In this document: piece by piece, positions 8,901-17,057 of the stretch
How positions within the stretch are numbered: position 1 is the first letter of the stretch
Layout of the letters: every line of letters begins with the position of its first letter
Source: Chondrinema litorale
GTDB taxonomy: Bacteria > Bacteroidota > Bacteroidia > Cytophagales > Flammeovirgaceae
Reading direction: 5' to 3'
NCBI RefSeq assembly: GCF_026250525.1
Contig: NZ_CP111045.1
Location: 310,001-374,000 of the forward strand
Length of the DNA: 64,000 nucleotides
Position numbers and translations under genes: made by a program
The notes under the pieces: generated by a model
Told to the model about the DNA's origin: nothing
The model's input: the letters and a program-made list of their open reading frames with translations, nothing else
Database searches by the model: none

Positions 8901-11900
8901 ACCTACCGCCTGAATGGAGTAACTTGAAAAACCTACAAGTTTTAGATATTTCTGGTAATGAATTAGTTGGTAATTTCCCTCCCCTATTACATAATTTAAC
9001 CAAGTTACAAAAATTAGATGTTTCTAGTAATAAATTTGATGGTGAATTACCTATTGAATTGGGGAGTTTAGTTAATCTACAATCTTTAGATGTTTCTAGT
9101 AATAAATTTACTGGAAATTTACCTACACAATTTGGTTACCTAAGTAAATTACAAACTTTAGATATTTCAGATAATGATTTTACTGGAAATCTACCATTAG
9201 AATTAGGGAACTTACTTAAACTACAATCCATAGATGCCAAAAACAATCAACTAGAAGGAAATATACCTGAAGAATTTGGAGCTTTAACAAGCTTAAAAAA
9301 CTTTATGCTTAAAAATAATAATTTAAGTGGAAACATACCTGAAAGCCTGCAATCCCTTTCTTCTTTAACATTTTTAGAGCTAGAAAACAATGGATTTACT
9401 TCACTTCCTGATTTATCTAATATGGATAATCTTTTTCTTAAAGCACAAAACAATTATTTTACTTTTAAAGATATCTTACCTAATCTTTCTCTTACAAATT
9501 TTGAATTTATACCTCAAAAAAAATTGAATTTGCCCGATACTTTACTAGTTAATATAGGAGACACTATTCTACTTAGTGTTGATATTGATAAAGGGATAGA
9601 GAATAATCAATATTCTTGGTATTTTGATTATAGTAAAATTAGTACCAATAATTCTGATTCACTTCAACACATTATCAAATCAAAGGCAGATTTAGGAGTA
9701 TATAGCTTAAAAGTCACAAATTCTGATTTAAAATATGTTGGAGATTTTGATTTATCAGCTTCAACTTATGTCGATTTAATTCCTGAGTTAGGAGAAGTTT
9801 GTGATTATGCTCAATCAATCGATGATAGTATTTATATTGTCCCATTTACTCCTTATTGGTATGAGTTTACCGCACCTGAAGATGGTACTTTAATAATAAC
9901 ATCAGAAAAGCATAAAACTTTAGACAAATACAATAGTATCCGGATTTATAAAAACTGTAATAAAAAGGTTTTGACTACTGCTGATTATATCAATGATAAT
10001 TCAGACAGTATAAGAATCGTCCTAAATCTCAAATCTGGTGAAACAGTTTACCCTGCCTGGTACAATACATATTCATCAGCACTTTTTGAATGGGAATTAA
10101 AATTTGTTTCACTTAGTAATATTAATAGCCAAAGAGATGCTTTAGAAGTATTGTATTTTTCTTTAGATGGTGCTAATTGGCAAAATAACCAAAATTGGCT
10201 TTCTAATAAACCACTTAATGAATGGTATGGTATTAATACAAATAAAGATGGTTATGTAACCAATATATCTCTTGGTGCTAATAATCTTTCAGGTAAAATC
10301 CCCGATATATTTAGACATCTACCATTACTACAAGAATTAGTTTTGCATTCGCCCAAGAATCTAAGTGGTGATATCCCATCATCAATTTATCAATTGACGA
10401 ATTTGCAAACCTTAGATTGTACATCTTGTGGGTTAGAAGGAGAATTACCTATAGATTTTGTAAATATGCCTAATTTAGAATTTTTATATTTAGATAATAA
10501 TAATTTCACTGGTACTTTACACCAAGAGTTTGGTAATGCTCTCAAATTAAAACACTTATACATAGGGAACAACAATATTTCAGGTAAAATCCCTTGGGAA
10601 CTAAGCCAACTTAATACTTTAACAGAACTTGGGCTAAACAATAATATACTTGAAGGACCTCTTCCAGCTTCTTTTGGTAATTTAACTAATCTAAAAGTAT
10701 TAAATATCAATGATAATTTTTTGGATGGTAAAATTGATTCTTCATTTAACCAATTAAATAATCTTGAGGCCTTAGATATTAGTAATAATTACTTTACAGA
10801 TTTACCAAACCTTTCTAGTATTGCTACTTTATCAAATCCTGAAAACTTAGGACTTAAAGTAAAAGGTAATTCATTCACTTTTGAGGATATTTTACCAAAT
10901 ATTTCAATTAGTAATTATGAATACTCACCTCAAAAAAAAATTACTATTATTGATAGTGTAGATATACAACAAGGCGAAAGTTATACCTTAACATTTGATA
11001 TAGATAATAATACAAATGCTAATGTATACACTTGGTATAAGAATAATTATCAATTAGCAGTCACAGATACAAATGCTTTAGAAATTACCAAATATTCAAA
11101 AGCAAAAAATTTAGCAGGAACCTACGATTGTAAAATAACAAATCCTAATGTAAGTGGATTAAGATTGTACACTACAAGTGTTATTGTATCACTTTTAACT
11201 GGAACTCCACAAACTATTTCATTTGATTCAATATCTAATAAAGTTTATGATGATACACCTTTTAAATTATTAGCTACAGCTTCGTCTGGATTGCCAGTAA
11301 CTTTTGCAGTACTCAATGGACATGAGTTTGTTGACTTGAAAAACAATACTGTTTCTATCAAAAGTATTGGAGAAGTTACTATAGGAGCATACCAAGCAGG
11401 CAACGATGTTTACTCCCGTACTAAAGTCCTACAAACTTTTAAAATAAATAAGGCAAAGGCAAGCATTAATATTACCGAAACAGAACAAAATTACGATGGC
11501 TCTCCAAAACAAGTATATGTAACAACTTTTCCAGAAAGCCTTAAAACTAGTATAACCTATGATGATGATTCTATACCTCCAACAGATATTGGTGAATACA
11601 AAATACAGGTTAATGTAGTTGATGATAATTATGAGGGAACTGCTGCTGACACATTAATCGTATCACCCTCTAACGTGTATTTCAACATAGACTCCTTAGA
11701 ACAAATTTATGATGGAAATGAAAAAAGAGTAAAAATATCTACAGTTCCATCTGGATTGAACTACACTGTTACATACAATGGTAAAGAGGAACTTCCTTTA
11801 AATGCTGGTGAATATGAAGTAAAAATAATTATTAAAGAAATCAATTATGAAGGTAAGGCAGATACTTTGATGAAAATTAGTAAAGCTATTGCTTCTTTAT

Positions 11901-12592
11901 CTTTGATTGATCTCTCAAAAGTTTATGACGGATCAGAAAAAAGGATAAGAGTTGATACAGAACCAGCAGGATTAAATGTAGATATTACTTATAATGGAGA
12001 TAAACATACACCTATAAATGCAGGTAAGTACTTTGTTTTGGCCAATATATCAGAACAAAACTATCAAGGGGTGATTTCAGACACCTTACATATTGCCAAG
12101 GAAAAAGCTAGTATTTCCATATCAAACTTAGAACAAGTAGTAGACCAAAATAATCCAAGGCATGTTACTGTGACTACAATCCCTAGTGAGTTAGAAACAG
12201 AGGTATTATATGACGGAAATTTAGAGCTACCAATGCTTATAGGAGAATATAAGGTTGTTGCTAAAATTACTGATAAAAACTACACAGGAGATACATCAGC
12301 AATATTTAGAATTACAGAACCACTAAACATATCTAAAGAATTAAGTAATAAACTATTAGTATATCCTAATCCTAGTAATGGTAAATTTGTAATCGAAATA
12401 ACTACTTCTATAGAGAGCAATGCTTTAATACAGATATTTTCTATTAAGGGTTTAATGATTTATGAACATAAAATCTTAAACAAAAAAGATTACATATTTG
12501 AAATTGACCTTTCTGATTACCCTAGTGGTAGTTATTTACTTCAATATAAGGAAAATGAGAGTATTGGTATAAAAAGATTGATTAAACAATAA
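5984..12592 (+). CDS. Giant secreted S8 protease with LRR, MBG-type repeats and T9SS sorting domain
   Basis: A 2202-residue modular exported protein. Order: signal peptide (about 1-24); prodomain-like stretch; subtilisin-type S8 catalytic domain (about 105-440) with Asp133 (IWDGGG), His163 (HSTHVAG) and Ser363 (GTSMATP); beta-sandwich/PPC-like region to about 680; first leucine-rich repeat block (about 680-1165, LRR-receptor-like IPxxLGNLTNL units of about 24 residues); beta linker; second LRR block (about 1383-1640); Ig-like linker; four MBG-type repeats (about 1820-2110, each with a YDG motif); and a C-terminal T9SS type A sorting domain (LLVYPNPSNGKF to the end). The catalytic triad is complete, so a cell-surface or secreted protease guided by LRR binding is likely. 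It stands alone. Plant-like LRR blocks linked to a protease suggest a protein-degradation or host/prey interaction role, which is inference. Confidence 0.9.
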   Translation: MKTYYLVLTSIFFLIISTQLSLGQHIERNKAYLQVKKETKNTLLQHTSSVFKERIQNSKESALKYVQQNSLPISIINDSTHLELIGLDPIGKPLYYTTYNRNAAQSIGTEKVWNGGTLGLSLSGSGLYLGIWDGGGVRLTHDELQGRVFQKDYASSFDSHSTHVAGTLIATGVLDSAKGMAYEAGLHVYNWNYDVSEMAEAAADGMLISNHSYGFVTGWSRVGGSWIWYGDPDISKKEDWGFGFYSTEARDWDQIAYQAPYYLIFKAAGNNRGEGPSNSIYPQDGPYDCIGYIGNAKNIITVGSVEDINSGYSSPEDVKISSFSSWGPTDDGRIKPDIVTNGSAVLSTSSSADNAYESMSGTSMATPSAAGSSLLLQELYQKKYGSFMLSSTLKALIIHTTDEAGDAEGPDYTHGWGLMNTAKAAQVISESDTKHQIIQEPLANNTEFSLPVTIGNNPVTLTLVWTDVAGNPVSPSLDPKDLMLVNDLDMRLIGNGKEYLPYILDPSNPSMPATRGDNFRDNVEKIYIAAPTPGIYNIKINHKGNLVTKDQTFSLITSGVEVSNSILCSNATEVNIGLNTVSSNSRWFVFNPMSEVDGVLKLSTIGLTDSDTRVQIYSDCTGGIIDWGDNEEGLQTEVQTFIPANESVYIKWENISGIEDFNWLLSYEAVEPSSMIDSMALVKLYETTNGSNWVKNDNWLTDAPLKDWWGIETNEQGRVTKIDLFVMPEGNNLTGELPIYVKYLTALEYLSFKGSNLTGGLTNEYINWNKLNYLDLSQNKFSGIFPEWILNLTNLDTLILEKNEFTGSIPSSIDKLEKLKKLDISNNKFTGFFSTLEKLINLQDLDASFNEIKYFNPKIGNLANLKILNFSYNNFNSSLPREIGNLTKLEILDISSNQFSGYLPSELGNLTNLLVLNIYNNQFTYLPSEFGDLTNLQTLNASNNKLIGNLPSKLGKLHNLQNLDLSVNDFKGNLPPEWSNLKNLQVLDISGNELVGNFPPLLHNLTKLQKLDVSSNKFDGELPIELGSLVNLQSLDVSSNKFTGNLPTQFGYLSKLQTLDISDNDFTGNLPLELGNLLKLQSIDAKNNQLEGNIPEEFGALTSLKNFMLKNNNLSGNIPESLQSLSSLTFLELENNGFTSLPDLSNMDNLFLKAQNNYFTFKDILPNLSLTNFEFIPQKKLNLPDTLLVNIGDTILLSVDIDKGIENNQYSWYFDYSKISTNNSDSLQHIIKSKADLGVYSLKVTNSDLKYVGDFDLSASTYVDLIPELGEVCDYAQSIDDSIYIVPFTPYWYEFTAPEDGTLIITSEKHKTLDKYNSIRIYKNCNKKVLTTADYINDNSDSIRIVLNLKSGETVYPAWYNTYSSALFEWELKFVSLSNINSQRDALEVLYFSLDGANWQNNQNWLSNKPLNEWYGINTNKDGYVTNISLGANNLSGKIPDIFRHLPLLQELVLHSPKNLSGDIPSSIYQLTNLQTLDCTSCGLEGELPIDFVNMPNLEFLYLDNNNFTGTLHQEFGNALKLKHLYIGNNNISGKIPWELSQLNTLTELGLNNNILEGPLPASFGNLTNLKVLNINDNFLDGKIDSSFNQLNNLEALDISNNYFTDLPNLSSIATLSNPENLGLKVKGNSFTFEDILPNISISNYEYSPQKKITIIDSVDIQQGESYTLTFDIDNNTNANVYTWYKNNYQLAVTDTNALEITKYSKAKNLAGTYDCKITNPNVSGLRLYTTSVIVSLLTGTPQTISFDSISNKVYDDTPFKLLATASSGLPVTFAVLNGHEFVDLKNNTVSIKSIGEVTIGAYQAGNDVYSRTKVLQTFKINKAKASINITETEQNYDGSPKQVYVTTFPESLKTSITYDDDSIPPTDIGEYKIQVNVVDDNYEGTAADTLIVSPSNVYFNIDSLEQIYDGNEKRVKISTVPSGLNYTVTYNGKEELPLNAGEYEVKIIIKEINYEGKADTLMKISKAIASLSLIDLSKVYDGSEKRIRVDTEPAGLNVDITYNGDKHTPINAGKYFVLANISEQNYQGVISDTLHIAKEKASISISNLEQVVDQNNPRHVTVTTIPSELETEVLYDGNLELPMLIGEYKVVAKITDKNYTGDTSAIFRITEPLNISKELSNKLLVYPNPSNGKFVIEITTSIESNALIQIFSIKGLMIYEHKILNKKDYIFEIDLSDYPSGSYLLQYKENESIGIKRLIKQ

Positions 12593-12667
12593 AATATTAT
12601 TATAACACTAACACGAGGTAAGGAGTTTTTCTCCTATTCATTTCAAAGACCATTAAAGAAACATTGA

Positions 12668-12702
12668 TGTATAACACTGAAATATTATTACAGTGTTATA
12701 CA
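12668..12702. terminator. Perfect 12-bp inverted repeat downstream of the giant gene
   Basis: TGTATAACACTG (12668-12679) and CAGTGTTATACA (12691-12702) form a perfect 12-bp stem with an 11-nt loop, 75 nt after the stop of the giant gene. It is followed by an AT-rich stretch rather than a clean T-run, so a terminator role is likely but not certain. The same 12-mer TGTATAACACTG occurs at 5624-5635, upstream of the same gene. Confidence 0.5.
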
Positions 12703-12837
12703 AATTTTAAAACCGCCATATTTTGGGTCTGAAAATACACTATTTAAAATACCACTCTCATTAGCACAAAAATGTTCTTCTAGATTATCTTCTATCTCAT
12801 ATATTTGATTAGAGGTTCTCAAGTACTTTATTTTCAT
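12688..12837 (-). CDS. Possible small protein (49 aa), uncertain
   Basis: A 49-codon minus-strand frame starts MKIKYLRTSNQIYEIEDN and ends KYGGFKICITL. Its last codons lie inside the inverted repeat at 12668-12702. The composition is plausible for a small soluble protein, but no homology is recognised and there is no convincing ribosome binding site. It may be a fragment or chance. Confidence 0.25.
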   Translation of the reverse strand: MKIKYLRTSNQIYEIEDNLEEHFCANESGILNSVFSDPKYGGFKICITL

Positions 12838-12892
12838 ACCTTTAAATATATTTTATTTATGATAAGGAGTAGGGTATTTTAACAAATAACAT

Positions 12893-13526
12893 AGGAGTTA
12901 CGCAAACTCAGAGATAAACAGCCTGAGTGCATTTCTGTAAATTATTTTTCTGATAGCTCCTACACTTTCTATCACTCCATCCCTATATAAGTTGAGCAAT
13001 CTCTGCACACCCCTAAGTGCATAGAAGAAGTGGTTGTTGACCTGACGTTTCTTCCTGACAAAGAAATTCTCCATTGAGCAGAACTGTTTGAGATGTCTAA
13101 AAGTGGTCTCCACCTGCCAATGTATTTTTTTGAGTTGCTTGAATACTTCCATTTCGGTATTCTGCTGTTGTCCCTGTGAATAATCATAGACCGCATAGTG
13201 CCTCACGTCTCCGTTCGAGGAGACTGTCCGAAACATCTTGACGAACCCGAACCCTTTCAAGTGTACGTCAAGTCCCTGTTGGGGTATATCAAGATAACCT
13301 ACCTGCAAGGATTCCCCTTTTTTGGGGCTGACTATCTTATTCTTGGCAAGACCGACCATAAAACCCAGTTCCTTGCTCCTTAGGAACTTAAGGTTTCCAA
13401 GAGAAGAGTACCGGCTATCGGTCGTCACCAATCTCGGACGGAGTCCCCAGCCGGTCACCTCCCGTACCATCCGCTCATGCTTGGACTCTCCTCCATCCGC
13501 ATCGAAAAGCCTGAAATTGACCGGAA
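12893..13526 (-). pseudogene. IS701/IS4-like transposase, C-terminal fragment
   Basis: An open minus-strand frame of about 200 codons carries the C-terminal part of a DDE transposase. It contains TGWGLRPRLVTTDSRYSSLG, KELGFMVGLAKN and the YREK-like region VETTFRHLKQF with the late catalytic Glu, and ends ALRLFISEFA. The N-terminal half is missing, because the frame is cut exactly where the next element begins at 13527. No partner half is found on the other side of that element, so a deletion or rearrangement accompanied the insertion. Family assignment rests on motif similarity. Confidence 0.75.
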
Positions 13527-13580
13527 GACCGGTTCATCGTCACTTTTGATACTGCTGGCGAAATGCTATAAGTCCTATTC

Positions 13581-13619
13581 AAATATTTATTAGATTCGGA
13601 AATCATACAATAAATATTT
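13581..13619 (+). repeat. Inverted repeat in the IS1182 leader
   Basis: AAATATTTATT (13581-13591) and AATAAATATTT (13609-13619) form a perfect 11-bp stem with a 17-nt loop just upstream of the transposase ATG at 13632. A leader hairpin may limit transposase expression from outside transcription. This is inference. Confidence 0.5.
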
Positions 13620-13631
13620 AAATACAAGATC

Positions 13632-15290
13632 ATGTTAAAGCCAAATAAGATCCCTGAAATTCCCATACTGACCAAACAAGTTGCCCATGCCAGTTTTCCT
13701 AAAGGGAATATTTATATAACCCTCAAAGATGAACTAGGGATAATCTATGAAAATGAATTTTTTGCAGATTTATTTCCCGCTAAAGGTCAGCCAGCAGCAG
13801 ATCCTTGGAGATTGGCCATGATTACTGTTATGCAATTTATCGAAGGTTTATCTGACCGACAAGCTGTAGAGGCTATGGCGTCCCGGATTGATTGGAAATA
13901 TTTATTGAGCTTGGAACTCACTGCAACAGGTTATGATAATAGTGTTTTATGCGAATTTAGGAGTAGATTGATCAAGGGAGCTCCAGTAACTCTACTCTTG
14001 GACAGATTACTAAAAAAATGCGAAGAGCGTAAATGGATCAAAAAGAGGGGAACTATCCGGACGGATTCTACCCATATGCTAGGTGCTATAAGAGCGACCA
14101 ATAGATTGGTCTGCATAGGTGAAACAATTAGAGCAGCACTGAACAGTTTGGCCACAGTTGCTCCTGATTGGATGAGGCAACATGCCATACCGGATTGGAC
14201 CAAAAGGTATAGCTCCCGAATAGGTAGTACCCGCCTTCCCCAAAGTCAATTAAAACAACTAGGGTTTGCAATACAGATAGGAAAAGATGGATATGACCTT
14301 TTGGATATTATATATCAACAAGACGATGAGGGCTGGTTAAGAAACCTTCCTGCCGTTAAACTCCTCCGCAATGTATGGGTACAACAATTTTATCTTCAGG
14401 AAGACAAAATAAATTATAGGGACAAGCAATTGGGCATCCCCCCTGCTTTACAGTTCATCAGCTCACCTTATGACAAAGATGCCCGCTATGCCAAGAAGTA
14501 TACCACATCCTGGATAGGCTATAAAGTACATATTACAGAGACATGTCAGGAAGATCTTCCTTATTTGATTACCCATATGGTTACAACCAAAAGTCCCATT
14601 GCCGATAGTAATATGACCGATGGCATCCATGATGATCTAAAAAAAGATAAAAGACTTCCTAAGACCCACTTGGTAGATACAGGGTATATTGATTCTGCTT
14701 TATTGGTAAACAGTAAAAAACAATATGCCGTTGAACTCTTAGGACCAACCCGGTCCGATCAAAAATGGCAAGCCAGATCAGGAAAAGGATTTGCATTGAA
14801 AAACTTTAAGGTCGATTTGGACAAACAGGAAGCCATTTGTCCTGAGGGTCATACCAGTAAAAGTTGGACAATAGCCTATGATAAACGTAAAAAAGAAATG
14901 ATAAAAGTAAAGTTCTCTATGAAAGATTGTAAAGTATGTAAAAGTAAAGCGTTCTGCACCAAAGCTCAACGGCGCACGCTCACTTTATTGCCAAAAGAGG
15001 AGTATCAAGCGATGATAAAAGCTAGGATCGGACAGAGTAGAGGTGATTATATTACAACATATAATAGGAGAGCAGGAGTAGAAGCAACTATATCTTTGGG
15101 TGTAAGAGCCTTTGGAATGAGGAGAAGTAGATATATAGGTCTTTGTAAGGCAAACTTACAAAATGTAATTATAGCCACAGCTATGAATTTTTCAAGAATT
15201 TATTATTGGCTGGAAGAAAGACCAAGAGAGAGGACCAGAATCTCAGCTTTTAGGAAATTGATGGAATATCCTGACAGAATCGTTGCATAG
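13632..15290 (+). CDS. IS1182-family transposase
   Basis: A full-length 552-residue DDE transposase. It starts MLKPNKIPEIPILTKQVAHA, has the IS1182 N-terminal DUF772-like region (LFPAKGQPAADPWRLAMITV, then EGLSDRQAVEAM) and the first catalytic Asp in IRTDSTHMLGAI. A mid-section HITETC...DSNMTDGI follows, then a cysteine-rich block (KDCKVCKSKAFC). The last motif is AGVEATISLGVRAFGMRR, with the catalytic Glu. The length fits the family, and no frameshift or in-frame stop is seen, so the element may still be active. Confidence 0.9.
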   Translation: MLKPNKIPEIPILTKQVAHASFPKGNIYITLKDELGIIYENEFFADLFPAKGQPAADPWRLAMITVMQFIEGLSDRQAVEAMASRIDWKYLLSLELTATGYDNSVLCEFRSRLIKGAPVTLLLDRLLKKCEERKWIKKRGTIRTDSTHMLGAIRATNRLVCIGETIRAALNSLATVAPDWMRQHAIPDWTKRYSSRIGSTRLPQSQLKQLGFAIQIGKDGYDLLDIIYQQDDEGWLRNLPAVKLLRNVWVQQFYLQEDKINYRDKQLGIPPALQFISSPYDKDARYAKKYTTSWIGYKVHITETCQEDLPYLITHMVTTKSPIADSNMTDGIHDDLKKDKRLPKTHLVDTGYIDSALLVNSKKQYAVELLGPTRSDQKWQARSGKGFALKNFKVDLDKQEAICPEGHTSKSWTIAYDKRKKEMIKVKFSMKDCKVCKSKAFCTKAQRRTLTLLPKEEYQAMIKARIGQSRGDYITTYNRRAGVEATISLGVRAFGMRRSRYIGLCKANLQNVIIATAMNFSRIYYWLEERPRERTRISAFRKLMEYPDRIVA

Positions 15291-15336
15291 AAGGTTTCAT
15301 TTCGCCAGCAGTATCAAATGTGATGATGAACCGGTC

Positions 15337-16062
15337 ACTCCGAAATAGCCATCGCCAGTATGCATGGGTATTTTTCGCATTGGAAATAGTATCATCTATT
15401 GAATAATAAACATGAATAGGAAATTTATAATCTTTGAAATGTCCAGTAGGAATAGTTTTACCATAAAATTTTTCATCAAAAAAATAATCTTCCTTTTCTA
15501 ACCAATCTCTCCATTCGAATACAACTTTCTTAGGTAGATTTTCCATAAACTTATAGGGTTTGGCTTTTACAAAACCATTCATTAGGACACTCAACGGTGA
15601 GAAAAAGTAAAAGAAAAAATATGCTTTTATTCTGTAATCAAATGGCATATTGAGGTAATATCCAGAAGAAACTGCTATATTGATAATACCTTCCACATTA
15701 TCTAAATTTTTAATAAAACCAATTTGCTGTCCACCAGCACTGTGTCCTATAAAAATAAAAGGTAGCTTAGGAAAACGACTTTCCAAATAGTCTTTTATGG
15801 CAGGCATATCTTTTGTACCATAATCAATAAACCTAAAGGTGCTGTCTTTCAGGTTATCTGATGCTAAAGTTCCTCTATAATTCCAAAAACAACATAAAAA
15901 GTCATTTTCTGCTAAATATGTTAGAAATGGAAGATAGAATTCTTTCTTGGTAGCTGTACCGCAATTAAATTGAACAACTGCTTTTGGGTTATCAGGTTTA
16001 AGTAAAGTACCTTTTAAATTTACGCCATCCTCACATACAGTTTCAAAATACTCCTGTGTCAT
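15337..16062 (-). pseudogene. Alpha/beta hydrolase, 3' end replaced by IS1182
   Basis: A minus-strand gene for a cytosolic alpha/beta hydrolase of the YqiA/serine aminopeptidase-like type. It has VVQFNCGTATKKEFYLPFLT, FIGHSAGGQQIGF (nucleophile elbow GHSAGG) and a late Asp in YYSIDDTIS. The ATG at 16062 (MTQEYFETVCEDGVNL) is preferred over the one at 16095 because it matches the usual N-terminus. The gene is cut at about codon 242 by the right end of the IS1182 element, and the frame then runs 29 codons into the element to a stop at 15250. The part with the catalytic His is missing, so it is probably inactive. Confidence 0.8.
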
Positions 16063-16128
16063 AATTTTGTGATTTAAAGTGTAAAAATCATACACGTAGA
16101 AACAGCGTGCACTTAATCTATCAACTAA

Positions 16129-16881
16129 ATGAAAAACATACTTCTTCTAACGATCTCGCTTTTATGTATAGTTTCTATCGATGTAGCATCACAAAATATT
16201 GAAAAAGATAATTCACCAATTGTAGTACTTTGTTTTGATGATGCTGAAATTAGTCATTATTCAATAGTAGCTCCACTTCTACAAAAGTATGGCTACAATG
16301 CCACTTTTTTTGTTTGTGAAATGCCTAGAAAAACTCCCGCTGATTCTGTGTATTATATGAATTGGGAGCAAATAGCAGAATTACACAAAATGGGATTCGA
16401 AATTGGTAATCATACTGGCCATCATAAAAATATGACTAAACTTTCGCGAGAAGGAATGAAAGAAGAGGTTGAATATGTTGAAAAAAAATGTTTGGAATAT
16501 GGCATTCCTAAACCTATCTCATTCGCATATCCCGGTAATCGGTACGATTCTCTTTCTCAAGTTGTTCTAAATGAATTGGGGTATTTGTACGCCCGCCAAG
16601 GAGGAAGCAATTATTATAAACAAAAAGAAGATAAACTTTTAGCTCTACCAAATTTTACAATGGGCTCTACTGAAAAACTAAAAGATCGTACATTGAATGC
16701 ATTTAAAAATTTACCCAAAAATCAAGTGCTATTATTCACCATTCACGGAGTACCAGATATTGCCCATCCAGGATACACTACCTCAGAAGGATTTTTTGAA
16801 GAAATTTTGCAGTATATGAAAGAAAATCAATTTAAAGTGATAGCTATGAAAGATTTAAAAAAGACCATAAACCTTGAATAA
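16129..16881 (+). CDS. Exported polysaccharide deacetylase (NodB fold)
   Basis: A 250-residue protein with a signal peptide (about 1-21) and a NodB homology domain. The metal-site Asp pair is at D37-D38 (CFDDAE). The histidines are H95 and H99 in NHTGHHKNM (H-x3-H). SFAYPGNRY supplies the Arg/Pro motif 3, and the late motif is LLFTIHGVPD. This makes it a carbohydrate esterase family 4-type, metal-dependent N- or O-deacetylase acting in the periplasm or outside the cell. It diverges from the truncated hydrolase gene (66 nt apart). The substrate could be peptidoglycan or an exopolysaccharide and cannot be decided here. Confidence 0.87.
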   Translation: MKNILLLTISLLCIVSIDVASQNIEKDNSPIVVLCFDDAEISHYSIVAPLLQKYGYNATFFVCEMPRKTPADSVYYMNWEQIAELHKMGFEIGNHTGHHKNMTKLSREGMKEEVEYVEKKCLEYGIPKPISFAYPGNRYDSLSQVVLNELGYLYARQGGSNYYKQKEDKLLALPNFTMGSTEKLKDRTLNAFKNLPKNQVLLFTIHGVPDIAHPGYTTSEGFFEEILQYMKENQFKVIAMKDLKKTINLE

Positions 16882-17057
16882 GGTATTTGGAAGATGTTTT
16901 TTTATACTAAAAAATGGATATAAAATATCTTTGTATCTATCTACTTTTTAATAATTTGGATTTATATTTAAGAATATACTCAAATAAGTAAGTATTACAT
17001 TCTAAATAACTACATAAACATATAAGACCTCATACTAAACAAACTGCAAATTCTAAG

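Larger units (their letters stand above)
13527..15336 (+). mobile_element. IS1182-family insertion sequence, apparently intact
   Basis: An element of 1810 bp bounded by near-perfect 39-bp inverted repeats (13527-13565 and 15298-15336, two mismatches) that start GACCGGTTCATC. One full-length transposase gene lies inside. No target duplication is seen, because the two flanks belong to unrelated sequences. The ends are open in a protein frame that reads DRFIVTFDTAGEM outward on both sides, which makes it hard to tell whether the outer about 18 bp are element or captured sequence. Confidence 0.8.

Noticed and set aside
8020..9470. Tandem DNA repeats within the giant gene
   Set aside because: The periodicity is at protein level (LRR units of about 24 residues) with diverged codons, so it is a domain feature rather than a DNA repeat element.
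12621..12635. AGGAG-TTTTT-CTCCT hairpin after the giant gene as its terminator
   Set aside because: Only a 5-bp stem and no following T-run; the 12-bp repeat at 12668-12702 is a better candidate.
15250..15336. The last 29 codons of the hydrolase reading frame as its real C-terminus
   Set aside because: They lie within the inverted repeat and interior of the IS1182 element, and the same peptide is encoded outward at the element's other end.
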